Assembly: GCA_958350755.1 (NCBI GenBank) | Contig: CATWID010000051.1 | Span: 1 to 13,088 of the forward strand | Source: an uncultured Collinsella sp. | GTDB lineage: Bacteria; Actinomycetota; Coriobacteriia; Coriobacteriales; Coriobacteriaceae | Reading direction: 5' to 3' | DNA length: 13,088 nucleotides | Shown: positions 6,346 through 13,088 of the stretch, piece by piece | How positions within the stretch are numbered: position 1 is the first letter of the stretch | Layout: each line of letters begins with the position of its first letter | Notes under the pieces: generated by a model | Seen by the model: the letters and a program-made list of their open reading frames with translations, nothing else | What the model was told of the DNA's origin: nothing | Database searches by the model: none | Translations under genes and position numbers: made by a program

Positions 6346-6374
6346 AAGCCCAGACCACCAAGCGGCCCGGGCTT
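6342..6374 (-). terminator. Intrinsic terminator of tRNA-Arg
   Basis: Read on the minus strand, AAGCCCGGGCC (6374-6364) pairs with GGTCTGGGCTT (6356-6346), 11 pairs including two G-U, around a seven-base loop, and runs into TTTTTT (6347-6342). It lies ten bases beyond the tRNA 3' end. This is a standard rho-independent terminator. Confidence 0.85.
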
Positions 6375-6383
6375 AATAAACGA

Positions 6384-6460
6384 TGGTGCTCCATGGCGGA
6401 TTCGAACCGTCGACCTTGGGATTAGAAGTCCCCTGCTCTATCCAACTGAGCTAATGGAGC
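6384..6460 (-). tRNA. tRNA-Arg (anticodon UCU)
   Basis: A 77-base cloverleaf is visible on the minus strand: acceptor GCTCCAT pairs perfectly with ATGGAGC, D arm GCTC/GAGC, anticodon loop CTTCTAA giving UCU (reads AGA), T loop TTCGAAT, and an encoded CCA end. Two pairs are imperfect: G27-A43 at the base of the anticodon stem and A50-C64 in the T stem. The discriminator base is A. In this GC-rich genome AGA is likely a rare codon, so this is a minor isoacceptor. Confidence 0.95.
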
Positions 6461-6506
6461 AAATAACAGCACGCCCAAGCAAGCGCAAGCCTGTCAGGCG
6501 CAAGTA

Positions 6507-6512
6507 ATTATA
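6507..6512 (-). promoter_or_regulatory. Candidate -10 box for tRNA-Arg
   Basis: The minus strand reads TATAAT at 6512-6507, just past the stop of the ABC ATPase gene and about 47 bases before the mature tRNA 5' end, leaving a leader of roughly 40 bases. No clear TTGACA-like -35 is seen at 16-18 bases. The tRNA could instead be carried on the exporter transcript. Confidence 0.4.
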
Positions 6513-6514
6513 AC

Positions 6515-7282
6515 CTAGTTGAACTGCTCGCGATACGCCTTGCAGACCTCATCGACCGGGCCGTCCATGCGAAGGTCACCCTTCTCGATCCAAACGGCAC
6601 GCTGGCAGATGCGCTCAACCTGCTCCATGGAGTGCGAAACGAACAGAACCGTCACGTCACCGCTCTGGATAAAGTGCTGGATGCGGGCCTCGCACTTCTG
6701 CTGGAAGAACACATCACCGACGGAAAGTGTCTCGTCAACGATCAGAATATCGGGCTCGGTAATCGTCGCGATTGCAAAGGCGATACGCGCCACCATGCCC
6801 GAGGAGAAGTTCTTAAGCGGCATATCGACAAAGTTCTGCAGCTCGGCAAACTCAATAATGCCGTCAAAGTTGGCATCGATGAACTCCTTGGTATAGCCGA
6901 GCAGGGCGCCGTTCAGATAGATGTTCTCGCGGGCAGTCAGCTCGGGGTCAAAGCCGGCACCAAGCTCAATCAACGGCGCGATGTTACCGTGCACCTTAAC
7001 GCTGCCCTCGCTAGGCTCAAGCACGCCAGCGATAATCTTGAGCATCGTAGACTTGCCGGAGCCATTGGTGCCAACCAGACCGACAACTTCGCCGCGATGA
7101 ATATCGAACGAGATGTGCTTAAGCGCCCTAAACTCCTCAAAGAACAGCTCGTGCTTGGCGAGCTTGATGAAGTACTCCTTGAGGTTGGTCAGCGACTCGG
7201 ACGCCATATTAAAGATCATGGTGACGTCGTCGACCTCGACAGCCAGAGGCTGCTCGCTGTAATCAAAAACAGATTCAGTCAT
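6515..7282 (-). CDS. ABC polysaccharide exporter, ATP-binding subunit (TagH/KpsT/RfbB-like)
   Basis: This 255-aa cytoplasmic ATPase powers export of a lipid-linked polysaccharide or teichoic-acid-like polymer. Visible motifs: Walker A GTNGSGKST (71-79), IELGAGFDPELTAREN (105-120, characteristic of the polymer-export subfamily), signature FSSGM (159-163), Walker B ILIVDE (179-184) and the switch His217 in FVSHS. It lacks the long C-terminal carbohydrate-binding domain of Wzt-type proteins, so chain-end recognition is not expected here. The ATG at 7282 follows AAGGAG by seven bases; the upstream GTG at 7285 is too close to that site. It starts 11 bases after the permease stop, and the ribosome-binding site overlaps that stop (TAAGGAG), so the two are one operon. 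The substrate is not determinable; the nearby rfbD suggests a rhamnose-containing wall polysaccharide. Confidence 0.92.
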   Translation of the reverse strand: MTESVFDYSEQPLAVEVDDVTMIFNMASESLTNLKEYFIKLAKHELFFEEFRALKHISFDIHRGEVVGLVGTNGSGKSTMLKIIAGVLEPSEGSVKVHGNIAPLIELGAGFDPELTARENIYLNGALLGYTKEFIDANFDGIIEFAELQNFVDMPLKNFSSGMVARIAFAIATITEPDILIVDETLSVGDVFFQQKCEARIQHFIQSGDVTVLFVSHSMEQVERICQRAVWIEKGDLRMDGPVDEVCKAYREQFN

Positions 7283-7293
7283 CACAGCACTCC

Positions 7294-8139
7294 TTAGATG
7301 TAGAGGATAAATTTGCGCTCGGACTTATGGAACACGGTATAGCCAATAATAAGCGCAAGAACCGCCCAGGCAACGCACATACCAAACGTCATAAGCGAGG
7401 GCGTAGTCTGGAACAGAAAGATATCGCGCATAAACTGCAGGTAGTTGAACATGGGGTTCGCATACATCAAGATACGCACGAGATGCGGCATTTGCGCAAT
7501 ATAGTCAGTCGTCCAGAAGATGGGCGTAATGTAAGTCCACGCCGTAATGATGACGCTCCACAGATGCATAACGTCGCGGAAAAAGACCGTAAGGGCAGAG
7601 AGCATCATGCCCAGGCCCATGCAGAAGCACATAAGCAGCAGCAGGCAAACCGGCAGCAGAATCAGGTGCCAAGAAGGCATAACGCGGAACCACAGCATGA
7701 CGATGGCGACGGCAACCAGCGAGAAGGCAAAGTTGACTAGCGAGAAGAGCACCTTCTGCACCGGGAAGACCCAGCGGTGCACCTTAACCTTCTTGAGCAA
7801 AGGGGCAGCACCCACGATCGACGTCAGGGCCTGGTTCGTAGACTCGGACATGACGGCAAAGGTAATGTTACCCACGATCAAGTACAGCGGGTACATCTCG
7901 GGCGTCATTGAGCCATTGCGGCCCTGGCCAAAAATCGTCGAGAACACGATGGCCATAACAATCATCATCAGCAACGGGTTGAGCACCGACCACGCGACGC
8001 CCAGAACGCTACGGCGATACTTGATCTTGAAATCCTTGGTAACCAGCTGACGAAGGATAAACGCGTCCTTCTCAAATTCGTTCTTAGCAAACGTCGCAGA
8101 CAGACTGCGAGTTTCTTGTTGCTTTGTCTGATCCGACAC
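7294..8139 (-). CDS. ABC-2 type polysaccharide exporter, permease subunit (TagG/RgpC-like)
   Basis: This 281-aa integral membrane protein forms the channel for the ATPase encoded just downstream. The N terminus is cytoplasmic and carries DFKIKYRRSVLG followed by WSVLNPLLMMIVMAIVF, the amphipathic helix and first membrane segment characteristic of ABC-2 exporters of O-antigen, teichoic acid and rhamnan. About six membrane segments are visible, and it ends in HKSERKFILYI. An in-frame ATG exists at 8202, but the GTG at 8139 has AAAGGAG eight bases upstream and gives the usual length for the family; the earlier start would place the ribosome-binding site inside the gene and the promoter candidate within it. 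It is transcribed divergently from the glycosyltransferase operon at 8300. Identification of family is firm; substrate inferred only from context. Confidence 0.93.
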   Translation of the reverse strand: MSDQTKQQETRSLSATFAKNEFEKDAFILRQLVTKDFKIKYRRSVLGVAWSVLNPLLMMIVMAIVFSTIFGQGRNGSMTPEMYPLYLIVGNITFAVMSESTNQALTSIVGAAPLLKKVKVHRWVFPVQKVLFSLVNFAFSLVAVAIVMLWFRVMPSWHLILLPVCLLLLMCFCMGLGMMLSALTVFFRDVMHLWSVIITAWTYITPIFWTTDYIAQMPHLVRILMYANPMFNYLQFMRDIFLFQTTPSLMTFGMCVAWAVLALIIGYTVFHKSERKFILYI

Positions 8140-8299
8140 GGATGCAACTCCTTTACTCGTAATCGTTGACAAACGAACAGTATAGACCCGACGGCCATGC
8201 AAACGATACGCGCAACAAAACTGGAGAACTAACCCACATCTTAGGATGCCAAGCCCAAACGGCTATACTTTCAAGGATTGAATATATAAGGAGCATTGA
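8140..8299. promoter_or_regulatory. Divergent promoter region between exporter and glycosylation operons
   Basis: This 160-base spacer separates two head-to-head operons. On the plus strand TATACT (8264-8269), with a poor TTAGGA 17 bases upstream, is a candidate -10 for the glycosyltransferase gene, followed by AAGGAG (8287-8292) seven bases before the GTG. On the minus strand another TATACT (8184-8179) lies 40 bases before the permease GTG, without a good -35. Shared control of export and glycosylation from this spacer is plausible; no operator repeat is obvious. Confidence 0.4.
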
Positions 8300-9271
8300 G
8301 TGAATTCTGAATCCATCGCCGTCATCATCCCCTGCTACAACGAAGCCCTCACGATCGGCAAAGTCATCGACGACTTTCACCGCGAGCTTCCGCAAGCGAC
8401 GATCTACGTATACGACAACAACTCGTCAGACAACACCTCTCACATTGCTGCAGAGCACGGTGCCGCAGTGCGTTTTGAGCCGCGCCAGGGAAAAGGCAAC
8501 GTCTGCCGTCAGATGTTCCGCGACATCGACGCCGATTGTTACCTGATGGTCGACGGCGACGACACCTACCCTGCCGAAGCGGCAAAGGCCCTCTGCGAGC
8601 CTATCCTCAACGGCACGGCCGACATGACCGTAGGCGACCGCCTTTCCAACGGCACCTACACCGAGGAAAACAAGCGTGCCTTCCACGGCTTTGGCAACAA
8701 TCTGGTCCGCGCCATGATCAAGTGGATCTATGGCTACAGCTTCGATGATGTCATGACCGGCTACCGCGCCATGAGCCGCCCGTTCGTTAAAACCTTCCCT
8801 GTGCTTTCCGAGGGCTTCCAGATCGAAACCGAGCTCTCAATCCACGCCGTCGACCACCGCTGGCGCATCAAAGATGTGCCCATCGAGTACCGCGACCGTC
8901 CGGAAGGCTCCGAGTCCAAGCTCAATACCGTGAGCGATGGCATTAAAGTCGTTGCGATGATCGGTACGCTGTTCAAGGACTACCGCCCGCTGAAGTTCTT
9001 CAGCCTCGTCGCGCTTCTGTTTGCGTTGATCGGCCTCGCCCTGGGCACGCCCATCGTTGTCGAGTATTTCCAGACCGGCCTCGTCCCGCGCTTCCCCACC
9101 GCCATACTCGCCGCCTCGTTTATGTTCCTGTGCGGTCTGAGCCTTGCGACCGGATTCATCCTGGATTCCGTGGCAAAGGTCGAAAAAAAGCAGTGGGAGG
9201 TCAACGTGTACAGCAAATACGCCTACGACGACCAGCCCGGCCACCCTACTTCCAAGCCAAGCGAGAGGTAG
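8300..9271 (+). CDS. Family 2 glycosyltransferase, GtrB/DPM1-like, with two C-terminal membrane segments
   Basis: This 323-aa protein likely transfers a sugar from a nucleotide donor onto polyprenyl phosphate at the inner membrane face. The N-terminal GT-A domain shows IIPCYNEA (9-16), YDNNSSDNT (38-46), the metal-binding DGDD (85-88), VMTGYRAMSR (151-160), EGFQIETEL (171-179) and PIEYRDRPEGSESKL. Two hydrophobic segments (about 232-254 and 265-289) anchor it, as in GtrB-type enzymes. The GTG at 8300 has AAGGAG seven bases upstream; there is no better ATG. Its stop lies six bases before the next glycosyltransferase start, and that gene's ribosome-binding site overlaps it, so they form one operon. 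The sugar is unknown; glucose, mannose or GlcNAc are all possible for this group. Confidence 0.9.
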   Translation: MNSESIAVIIPCYNEALTIGKVIDDFHRELPQATIYVYDNNSSDNTSHIAAEHGAAVRFEPRQGKGNVCRQMFRDIDADCYLMVDGDDTYPAEAAKALCEPILNGTADMTVGDRLSNGTYTEENKRAFHGFGNNLVRAMIKWIYGYSFDDVMTGYRAMSRPFVKTFPVLSEGFQIETELSIHAVDHRWRIKDVPIEYRDRPEGSESKLNTVSDGIKVVAMIGTLFKDYRPLKFFSLVALLFALIGLALGTPIVVEYFQTGLVPRFPTAILAASFMFLCGLSLATGFILDSVAKVEKKQWEVNVYSKYAYDDQPGHPTSKPSER

Positions 9272-9277
9272 ACCGCC

Positions 9278-10246
9278 ATGCCGCTCATCTCCATCGTCGT
9301 GCCGTGCTACAACGAGCAGGAATCACTTCCGATCTTTCTCAAAGAGCTCGATGGCGTCGTTCGCATCATGACCCAGCAAGACCCCGGCATCTCCTTTGAA
9401 GCCGTCCTCATCGACGATGGCTCGGCAGACAAAACGCTCGCCGTCATGAAGGCGGAAGCCGCGGCGGCGCATCCATACGCTATCCGCTGGCACTCTTTCT
9501 CGCGCAACTTTGGCAAGGAGGCGGCATTACTCGCCGGACTCCAGCACGCAAAGGGCGACTATGTCGCCACCATGGATGCCGACATGCAGGACCCGCCCTC
9601 GCTCCTGCCGCAGATGTACGAAATCTTGTAGACCGAAGACTACGATAACGTCGCCACACGCAGGACCACCCGCGAAGGTGAGCCTCCCATCAGGTCGTTC
9701 TGTGCCCGTATGTTCTACAAGATCATCAACCGCATTTCCAAGGCCGACATCGTCGACGGAGCACGCGATTTTAGGCTCATGAAGCGGCCTATGGTCAACG
9801 CCATCATCTCCATGGGCGAATACAACCGATTCTCCAAGGGCATTTACGGCTGGGTCGGCTTCAAGACCAAATGGCTCCCCTACGTAAACGTCAACCGCGT
9901 GGCCGGCGAGACCAAATGGAGCTTTTGGTCGCTGCTCCTCTATTCCATCGACGGTATCGTCGCGTTTTCCACGGCACCGCTCTCCCTCGCCGCCCTCACG
10001 GGTATCGTTTTCTGTCTCATCGCCATCCTGGGATTTATCGTCATCCTAGTCAAAACGCTTGTTTGGGGCGACCCCGTCGGTGGATGGCCGTCGCTCGCCT
10101 GCCTCATAACGCTGTTTGGCGGCATGCAGCTTCTGTGCCTGGGAATCATAGGTGAATACTTGGCAAAAGCCTACTTGGAAACCAAGCGACGTCCCATCTA
10201 TATCATTCGAGAATCCAACGAGGAATCTGATGACACGGCCCAATAA
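9278..10246 (+). pseudogene. CsbB/GtrB-like family 2 glycosyltransferase interrupted by one in-frame amber codon
   Basis: Translated straight through, this frame gives a 322-residue protein of normal family length with a single TAG at codon 118 (9629-9631). Before the stop: VVPCYNE (7-13), LIDDGSADKT (44-53), SRNFGKEAALLAGL (75-88) and DADMQDPP (100-107). After it: VDGARDFRLM (159-168), the hallmark of polyprenyl-phosphate sugar synthases, GETKWSFWSLLLYSIDGI and two membrane segments (about 230-257 and 272-296). No frameshift or second stop exists, so the lesion is one substitution, probably CAG to TAG, or a sequencing error. The 117-aa upper product would keep the metal-binding motif but lose the acceptor half and anchors; a lower fragment could restart at ATG 9710 but lacks the donor site. 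Unless the amber is read through, the gene is inactive. Its end overlaps the YfhO-family start by 17 bases. Confidence 0.85.
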
Positions 10247-12638
10247 CAGCACGCTCAAGAATGTGGCGTTCTACGCCGCCTGCTTCGCATTTTCCGTCGC
10301 ACTCTTTGTCGCACTTGCAGTGGCAGGGCATGTCTACCCCTTTGGCGACAACTCGTTTCTCACCAACGATCTCAAATACCAATACATCGACTTCTTTGCT
10401 TGGTTCCGGCGCGTCCTTTTAGGCGAGGCAAGCCTTCGCTATTCCTTCTCGCAAGGACTCGGCATGAACACATGGGGGCTCTATAGCTACTACCTCGCCA
10501 GCCCCTTCAACCTGCTCTGCGCGCTGTTTCCCGCAGACAAGCTAACGCTCTTCGTGTTTGTTATCTCCGCGCTCAAACTGGGCTGCATCCACATCAGCAG
10601 CGCTTGGTATGTGCAAAAGCGCTTTGACCTACCCAAGCCCGCAGCATTCCTGCTTTCCCTCTCGTTCACGTTTTGCAGCTGGACCATCAGCAACCTACGC
10701 AACCCGCTCTGGATCGATTGCCTCATCCTGCTGCCCATCTGCGCCTACGGATGCTACGAGCTCATCCGCAAGCAGCGCATGATCCGCCTCGTCATCGCAA
10801 CGGCGCTCAATGTCATGTTCTGCTGGTATACGGCCTACATCAGCATCCTGTTCCTCTGCATCTTCGTATTGGTCGAATTTGTCGATTATGTTGCAGAAGA
10901 AGGTTTTAGCTGGAAGCTCATGCTCGATCGGGCCCTGCGATTCGCCGGGGCTATCGCGCTCGGACTGCTTCTGTCCGCCTGGACCTTTTTGCCGACCATC
11001 CTTGCCATGTCCAAGGGCGGTCCCGTTCTAGCACTCGGCCCCCTACTTAAAACCAGCCTCAAGTCGCTCATCAGGGGCTTTCTTCCCTGCATGTGGGTAA
11101 GCAACGAAAGCACACCGCAGTTCTATTGCGGCATCGTCATGATGCTGCTTGCGGTGAGCCTGCTGGTTAACCGCACGGTTTCGATCAAGACGCGCATCGC
11201 AACACTCGTCGTCACGATAATCCTGGTCGCAAGCTCCGTTTTGAGCCCGCTCGAGTACATCTGGTGCGGCATGCGCGTTCCCAACGGCTTCTACTCGCGC
11301 ACGGCTTTTTTGCTGAGCTTCTTTGCGCTGTGGGCCGCAGGACACGCGCTGCATGCGCTCAAAAACCAGCCTAAATTGCGTCAAGCCTATCGCCCCGTCG
11401 TCATCATGCCCCTCCTGGCACTAACCGCCATTGAGTTGTTTGCCAACGCCCATGTTATGTGGAACCAGCTGTACACAGGCTATTCCGAAAAAGCCAACAG
11501 CGCCTATGTCGCCACCGCAACCGACACTATCACGACCATTCAAGACCAGACTTCGGCGTCGTTCTATCGCATTGACCGCACAACCACACGCGTCGACAGC
11601 GCCGCCCTCAACGAAGGCTTGGCGCTTGGGTACAACCGGTTGTCTTCGTATTCGTCTGCCAACAATCCGCAGGCCATCGCACTGCTCAACTCCCTTGGAT
11701 ACAGCAGCGTCGGCGAATTCTCGACCCGTTATGCCGAGCCCATTCTTGCCGTTGATGCCCTGTTGGGAGTCAAGTACGCCATCGCCGAGCACGCGCCTTC
11801 GGGATACGCGGCAATGACTGAAATAGCCGATACAGCAAGTGCGGTGTACGAGAACCCCTATGCGCTCAGCGTTGGTGTCATGACATCCAATGACATTCAA
11901 AACTGCACGTTGAAGGGCGAGAACCCCTTCGAAAAGCAAAACGACCTCTACAGCAAAATCCTGGGCCGCGAGGTAATGCTCTATACCAAAATCGAGGCCA
12001 AAAACACGGAGGATGACGAGAACTTAAGGCAGTGGAACGCCACCGTGCCGTCGGGTTCCATCGGGTATCTCTACATCAACAAAGATGCGACCGCCGGCAG
12101 TTATTGGCCCGTCACCCTTACCATCGACCAGCGAACGATCGGAAACGAGGCCTGGAGATTCGACAATAATATCCGCCAGATTGCGGATGCATCGGACTCC
12201 CCGAGCCAGCATACGGTGTCAATCGGAGTCGCAGAGGGCTATACAGACATGCCCCAAGACAATGAGCCGGTCTTTTACGCCCTCAATCTGGACGTTTTCG
12301 AGCAGATTATTAACGAGCTTAAGATGAGCGAATTTGTTCCGACGGTTTTTGAGGACGGAAGGATCGAAGGCGAGTATACCGCCAAGGATGACGGCAACCT
12401 ACTGCTGAGCGTTCCGTACGATGAGGGCTGGAACGTAACGGTAAACGGAACCGCCACAGAACTAACGCCCGCCGCCGATAAGGGCTTGTCATCCCTGAAC
12501 ATGCAGAAAGGCGCGAATAGGATCGTGATGACCTACAAGACTCCGGGCGCCCTTGCGGGGCTTGCAGTGAGTCTGGCGACCGCCGCCGCCCTTGTTGCAG
12601 CGGGGCTATTCACCAGGCAAAAGAAAAGCCGCCGTTAA
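10230..12638 (+). CDS. YfhO-family polytopic membrane protein (putative GT-C type glycosyltransferase)
   Basis: This 802-aa protein has a first membrane segment at about 11-33, then NDLKYQYIDFFAWFR (46-60), a conserved YfhO-family extracytoplasmic loop with acidic residues, followed by a dozen or so hydrophobic segments to about residue 430. A long exported region follows, containing LLLSVPYDEGWNVTVNG near its end, then a last membrane segment (about 770-794) and a basic RQKKSRR tail. In Bacillus, YfhO works with CsbB, taking a sugar from polyprenyl phosphate to decorate lipoteichoic acid; the same pairing is present here. The ATG at 10230 has AGGAA just upstream and starts 17 bases inside the preceding glycosyltransferase frame; an in-frame ATG at 10152 lies deeper inside that gene and adds non-family sequence. 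The stop overlaps the terminator hairpin. The acceptor in this organism is unknown. Confidence 0.87.
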   Translation: MTRPNNSTLKNVAFYAACFAFSVALFVALAVAGHVYPFGDNSFLTNDLKYQYIDFFAWFRRVLLGEASLRYSFSQGLGMNTWGLYSYYLASPFNLLCALFPADKLTLFVFVISALKLGCIHISSAWYVQKRFDLPKPAAFLLSLSFTFCSWTISNLRNPLWIDCLILLPICAYGCYELIRKQRMIRLVIATALNVMFCWYTAYISILFLCIFVLVEFVDYVAEEGFSWKLMLDRALRFAGAIALGLLLSAWTFLPTILAMSKGGPVLALGPLLKTSLKSLIRGFLPCMWVSNESTPQFYCGIVMMLLAVSLLVNRTVSIKTRIATLVVTIILVASSVLSPLEYIWCGMRVPNGFYSRTAFLLSFFALWAAGHALHALKNQPKLRQAYRPVVIMPLLALTAIELFANAHVMWNQLYTGYSEKANSAYVATATDTITTIQDQTSASFYRIDRTTTRVDSAALNEGLALGYNRLSSYSSANNPQAIALLNSLGYSSVGEFSTRYAEPILAVDALLGVKYAIAEHAPSGYAAMTEIADTASAVYENPYALSVGVMTSNDIQNCTLKGENPFEKQNDLYSKILGREVMLYTKIEAKNTEDDENLRQWNATVPSGSIGYLYINKDATAGSYWPVTLTIDQRTIGNEAWRFDNNIRQIADASDSPSQHTVSIGVAEGYTDMPQDNEPVFYALNLDVFEQIINELKMSEFVPTVFEDGRIEGEYTAKDDGNLLLSVPYDEGWNVTVNGTATELTPAADKGLSSLNMQKGANRIVMTYKTPGALAGLAVSLATAAALVAAGLFTRQKKSRR

Positions 12639-12653
12639 AGAACGGCGGCTTTT
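12624..12653. terminator. Bidirectional intrinsic terminator between yfhO-like gene and rfbD
   Basis: Perfect 13-bp arms at 12624-12636 (AAAAGCCGCCGTT) and 12641-12653 (AACGGCGGCTTTT) enclose the loop AAAG. The A-run on one side and T-run on the other give a U-tract in both directions, suiting the two convergent genes. The YfhO-family stop codon lies across the end of the left arm and the loop. Confidence 0.9.
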
Positions 12654-12675
12654 ACTCTCGAAAAGTTAATAGCGG

Positions 12676-13088
12676 CTAGAGCGTCTTGAGGTACTCCCCC
12701 AGCTCTTCCTCCCAGTCGGGCATGTGGAACCCGACCGACTCGAGTTTGGACAGGTCGAGCGCGGAGTGGACCGGGCGCGGGGCGACGGGGCCGGCGGCAT
12801 TCGCGTAGTAGTCGGCGGTCGACACCGGCACGACCTTGTCGCCATTGCCGTTGGCGGCCTCGAAGACGGCGCGGGCGATGTCCGCCCAGGACCTCACGGC
12901 ACCGGAGCCGGTGCAGTCGTAGGTACCGTAGGGGGCGTGCGAGCCCAGCACGTGGAAGATGGCCTCGGCCATGTCGCGCGTGAAGGTCAGGCGTCCCAGC
13001 TGGTCGTCCACGACGGTGACCTTGTCCAGCTTGTCCTCGGGGTCGGCGACGCGGTCGGAGAGGCCCTTCATGGTCTTGACGAAGTTGT
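12676..13088 (-). CDS. rfbD: dTDP-4-dehydrorhamnose reductase (RmlD), C-terminal part
   Basis: The last ~137 codons of a minus-strand gene run off the right edge; the frame is open through 13088 and reads NFVKTMKGLSDR, so the ATG at 13071 is internal. The enzyme reduces dTDP-4-keto-L-rhamnose to dTDP-L-rhamnose with NAD(P)H. Visible family stretches: VVDDQLGRLTFTRDMAEAI (usual D-Q-x-G-x-P-T form, here G-R-L-T), GTYDCTGSGAVRSWADIARAV, RPVHSALDLSKL (usual RP-x-x-S-x-L-D) and a C-terminal WEEELGEYL. In Coriobacteriia this domain is often fused behind an RmlC epimerase domain, which cannot be checked here. It points to rhamnose-containing wall polysaccharide, consistent with the exporter and glycosyltransferases. 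It ends 22 bases from the shared terminator. Confidence 0.92.
   Translation of the reverse strand, partial: NFVKTMKGLSDRVADPEDKLDKVTVVDDQLGRLTFTRDMAEAIFHVLGSHAPYGTYDCTGSGAVRSWADIARAVFEAANGNGDKVVPVSTADYYANAAGPVAPRPVHSALDLSKLESVGFHMPDWEEELGEYLKTL

Noticed and set aside
6489..6499. Short palindrome GCCTG-T-CAGGC between the ABC ATPase gene and the tRNA as a terminator
   Set aside because: Only five pairs with a one-base centre and no U-tract on either strand.
8166..8186. TTGACA followed by TATAGA as a plus-strand promoter
   Set aside because: The spacer is only nine to ten bases, far too short for sigma-70, and it is about 130 bases from the nearest plus-strand gene.
9629..9631. Amber codon as programmed pyrrolysine insertion
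   Set aside because: Pyrrolysine is essentially limited to methylamine users; the family has no conserved special residue at this site, so a point mutation is simpler.
10152..10229. N-terminal extension of the YfhO-like protein by 26 codons
   Set aside because: It lies within the preceding glycosyltransferase frame and reads non-family polar sequence; the ATG at 10230 has AGGAA upstream and leads into the first membrane segment.
1..13088. CRISPR array, insertion sequence or integrated phage
   Set aside because: No regularly spaced repeats, transposase or integrase genes, or terminal inverted repeats with target duplications were seen.

Overview
The window looks like the chromosome of a GC-rich gut actinobacterium of the Coriobacteriia, most likely Collinsella or a close relative. 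This is inferred from the aroE-aroK fusion, the tight aromatic amino acid cluster, the cell-envelope gene set, and general protein and codon style. No 16S rRNA gene or other marker is present to prove it.

Positions 1-4448 hold a plus-strand shikimate and phenylalanine cluster. It contains the 3' end of aroA (EPSP synthase), aroC (chorismate synthase), pheA (chorismate mutase, prephenate dehydratase and ACT domain), an aroE-aroK fusion (shikimate dehydrogenase plus shikimate kinase), and aroQ (type II 3-dehydroquinase). Gaps between the first four are 1, 53 and 0 bases. A 12-bp hairpin sits in the 99-base gap before aroQ. Together these enzymes cover dehydroquinate to chorismate and on to phenylpyruvate; the two earliest shikimate-pathway steps are not in the window.

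Positions 4449-6066 hold a separate small unit: a hairpin terminator, a TATAAT box, then two genes overlapping by one base (TAATG). The first encodes a 149-aa protein resembling DUF4869. The second encodes a 332-aa P-loop protein with Walker A and B motifs and a C-terminal half that looks TOPRIM-like. This pair has no assigned function and is visibly less GC-rich than its neighbours. It is the best candidate here for an undescribed system. It ends at a perfect 20-bp inverted repeat with a one-base centre.

Positions 6067-6460 hold a decayed acyltransferase-3 remnant and a tRNA-Arg(UCU) gene with its terminator, all on the minus strand. Positions 6515-8139 (minus) encode a two-gene polysaccharide ABC exporter.

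Positions 8300-12638 (plus) form a divergent glycosylation operon: a GtrB/DPM1-like family 2 glycosyltransferase, a second CsbB/GtrB-like family 2 glycosyltransferase broken by a single in-frame amber codon at 9629, and a YfhO-family polytopic membrane protein. The operon ends at a bidirectional terminator. Facing it at the right edge is the 3' part of an rfbD (dTDP-4-dehydrorhamnose reductase) gene. This half of the window is therefore cell-envelope polysaccharide synthesis, export and decoration.
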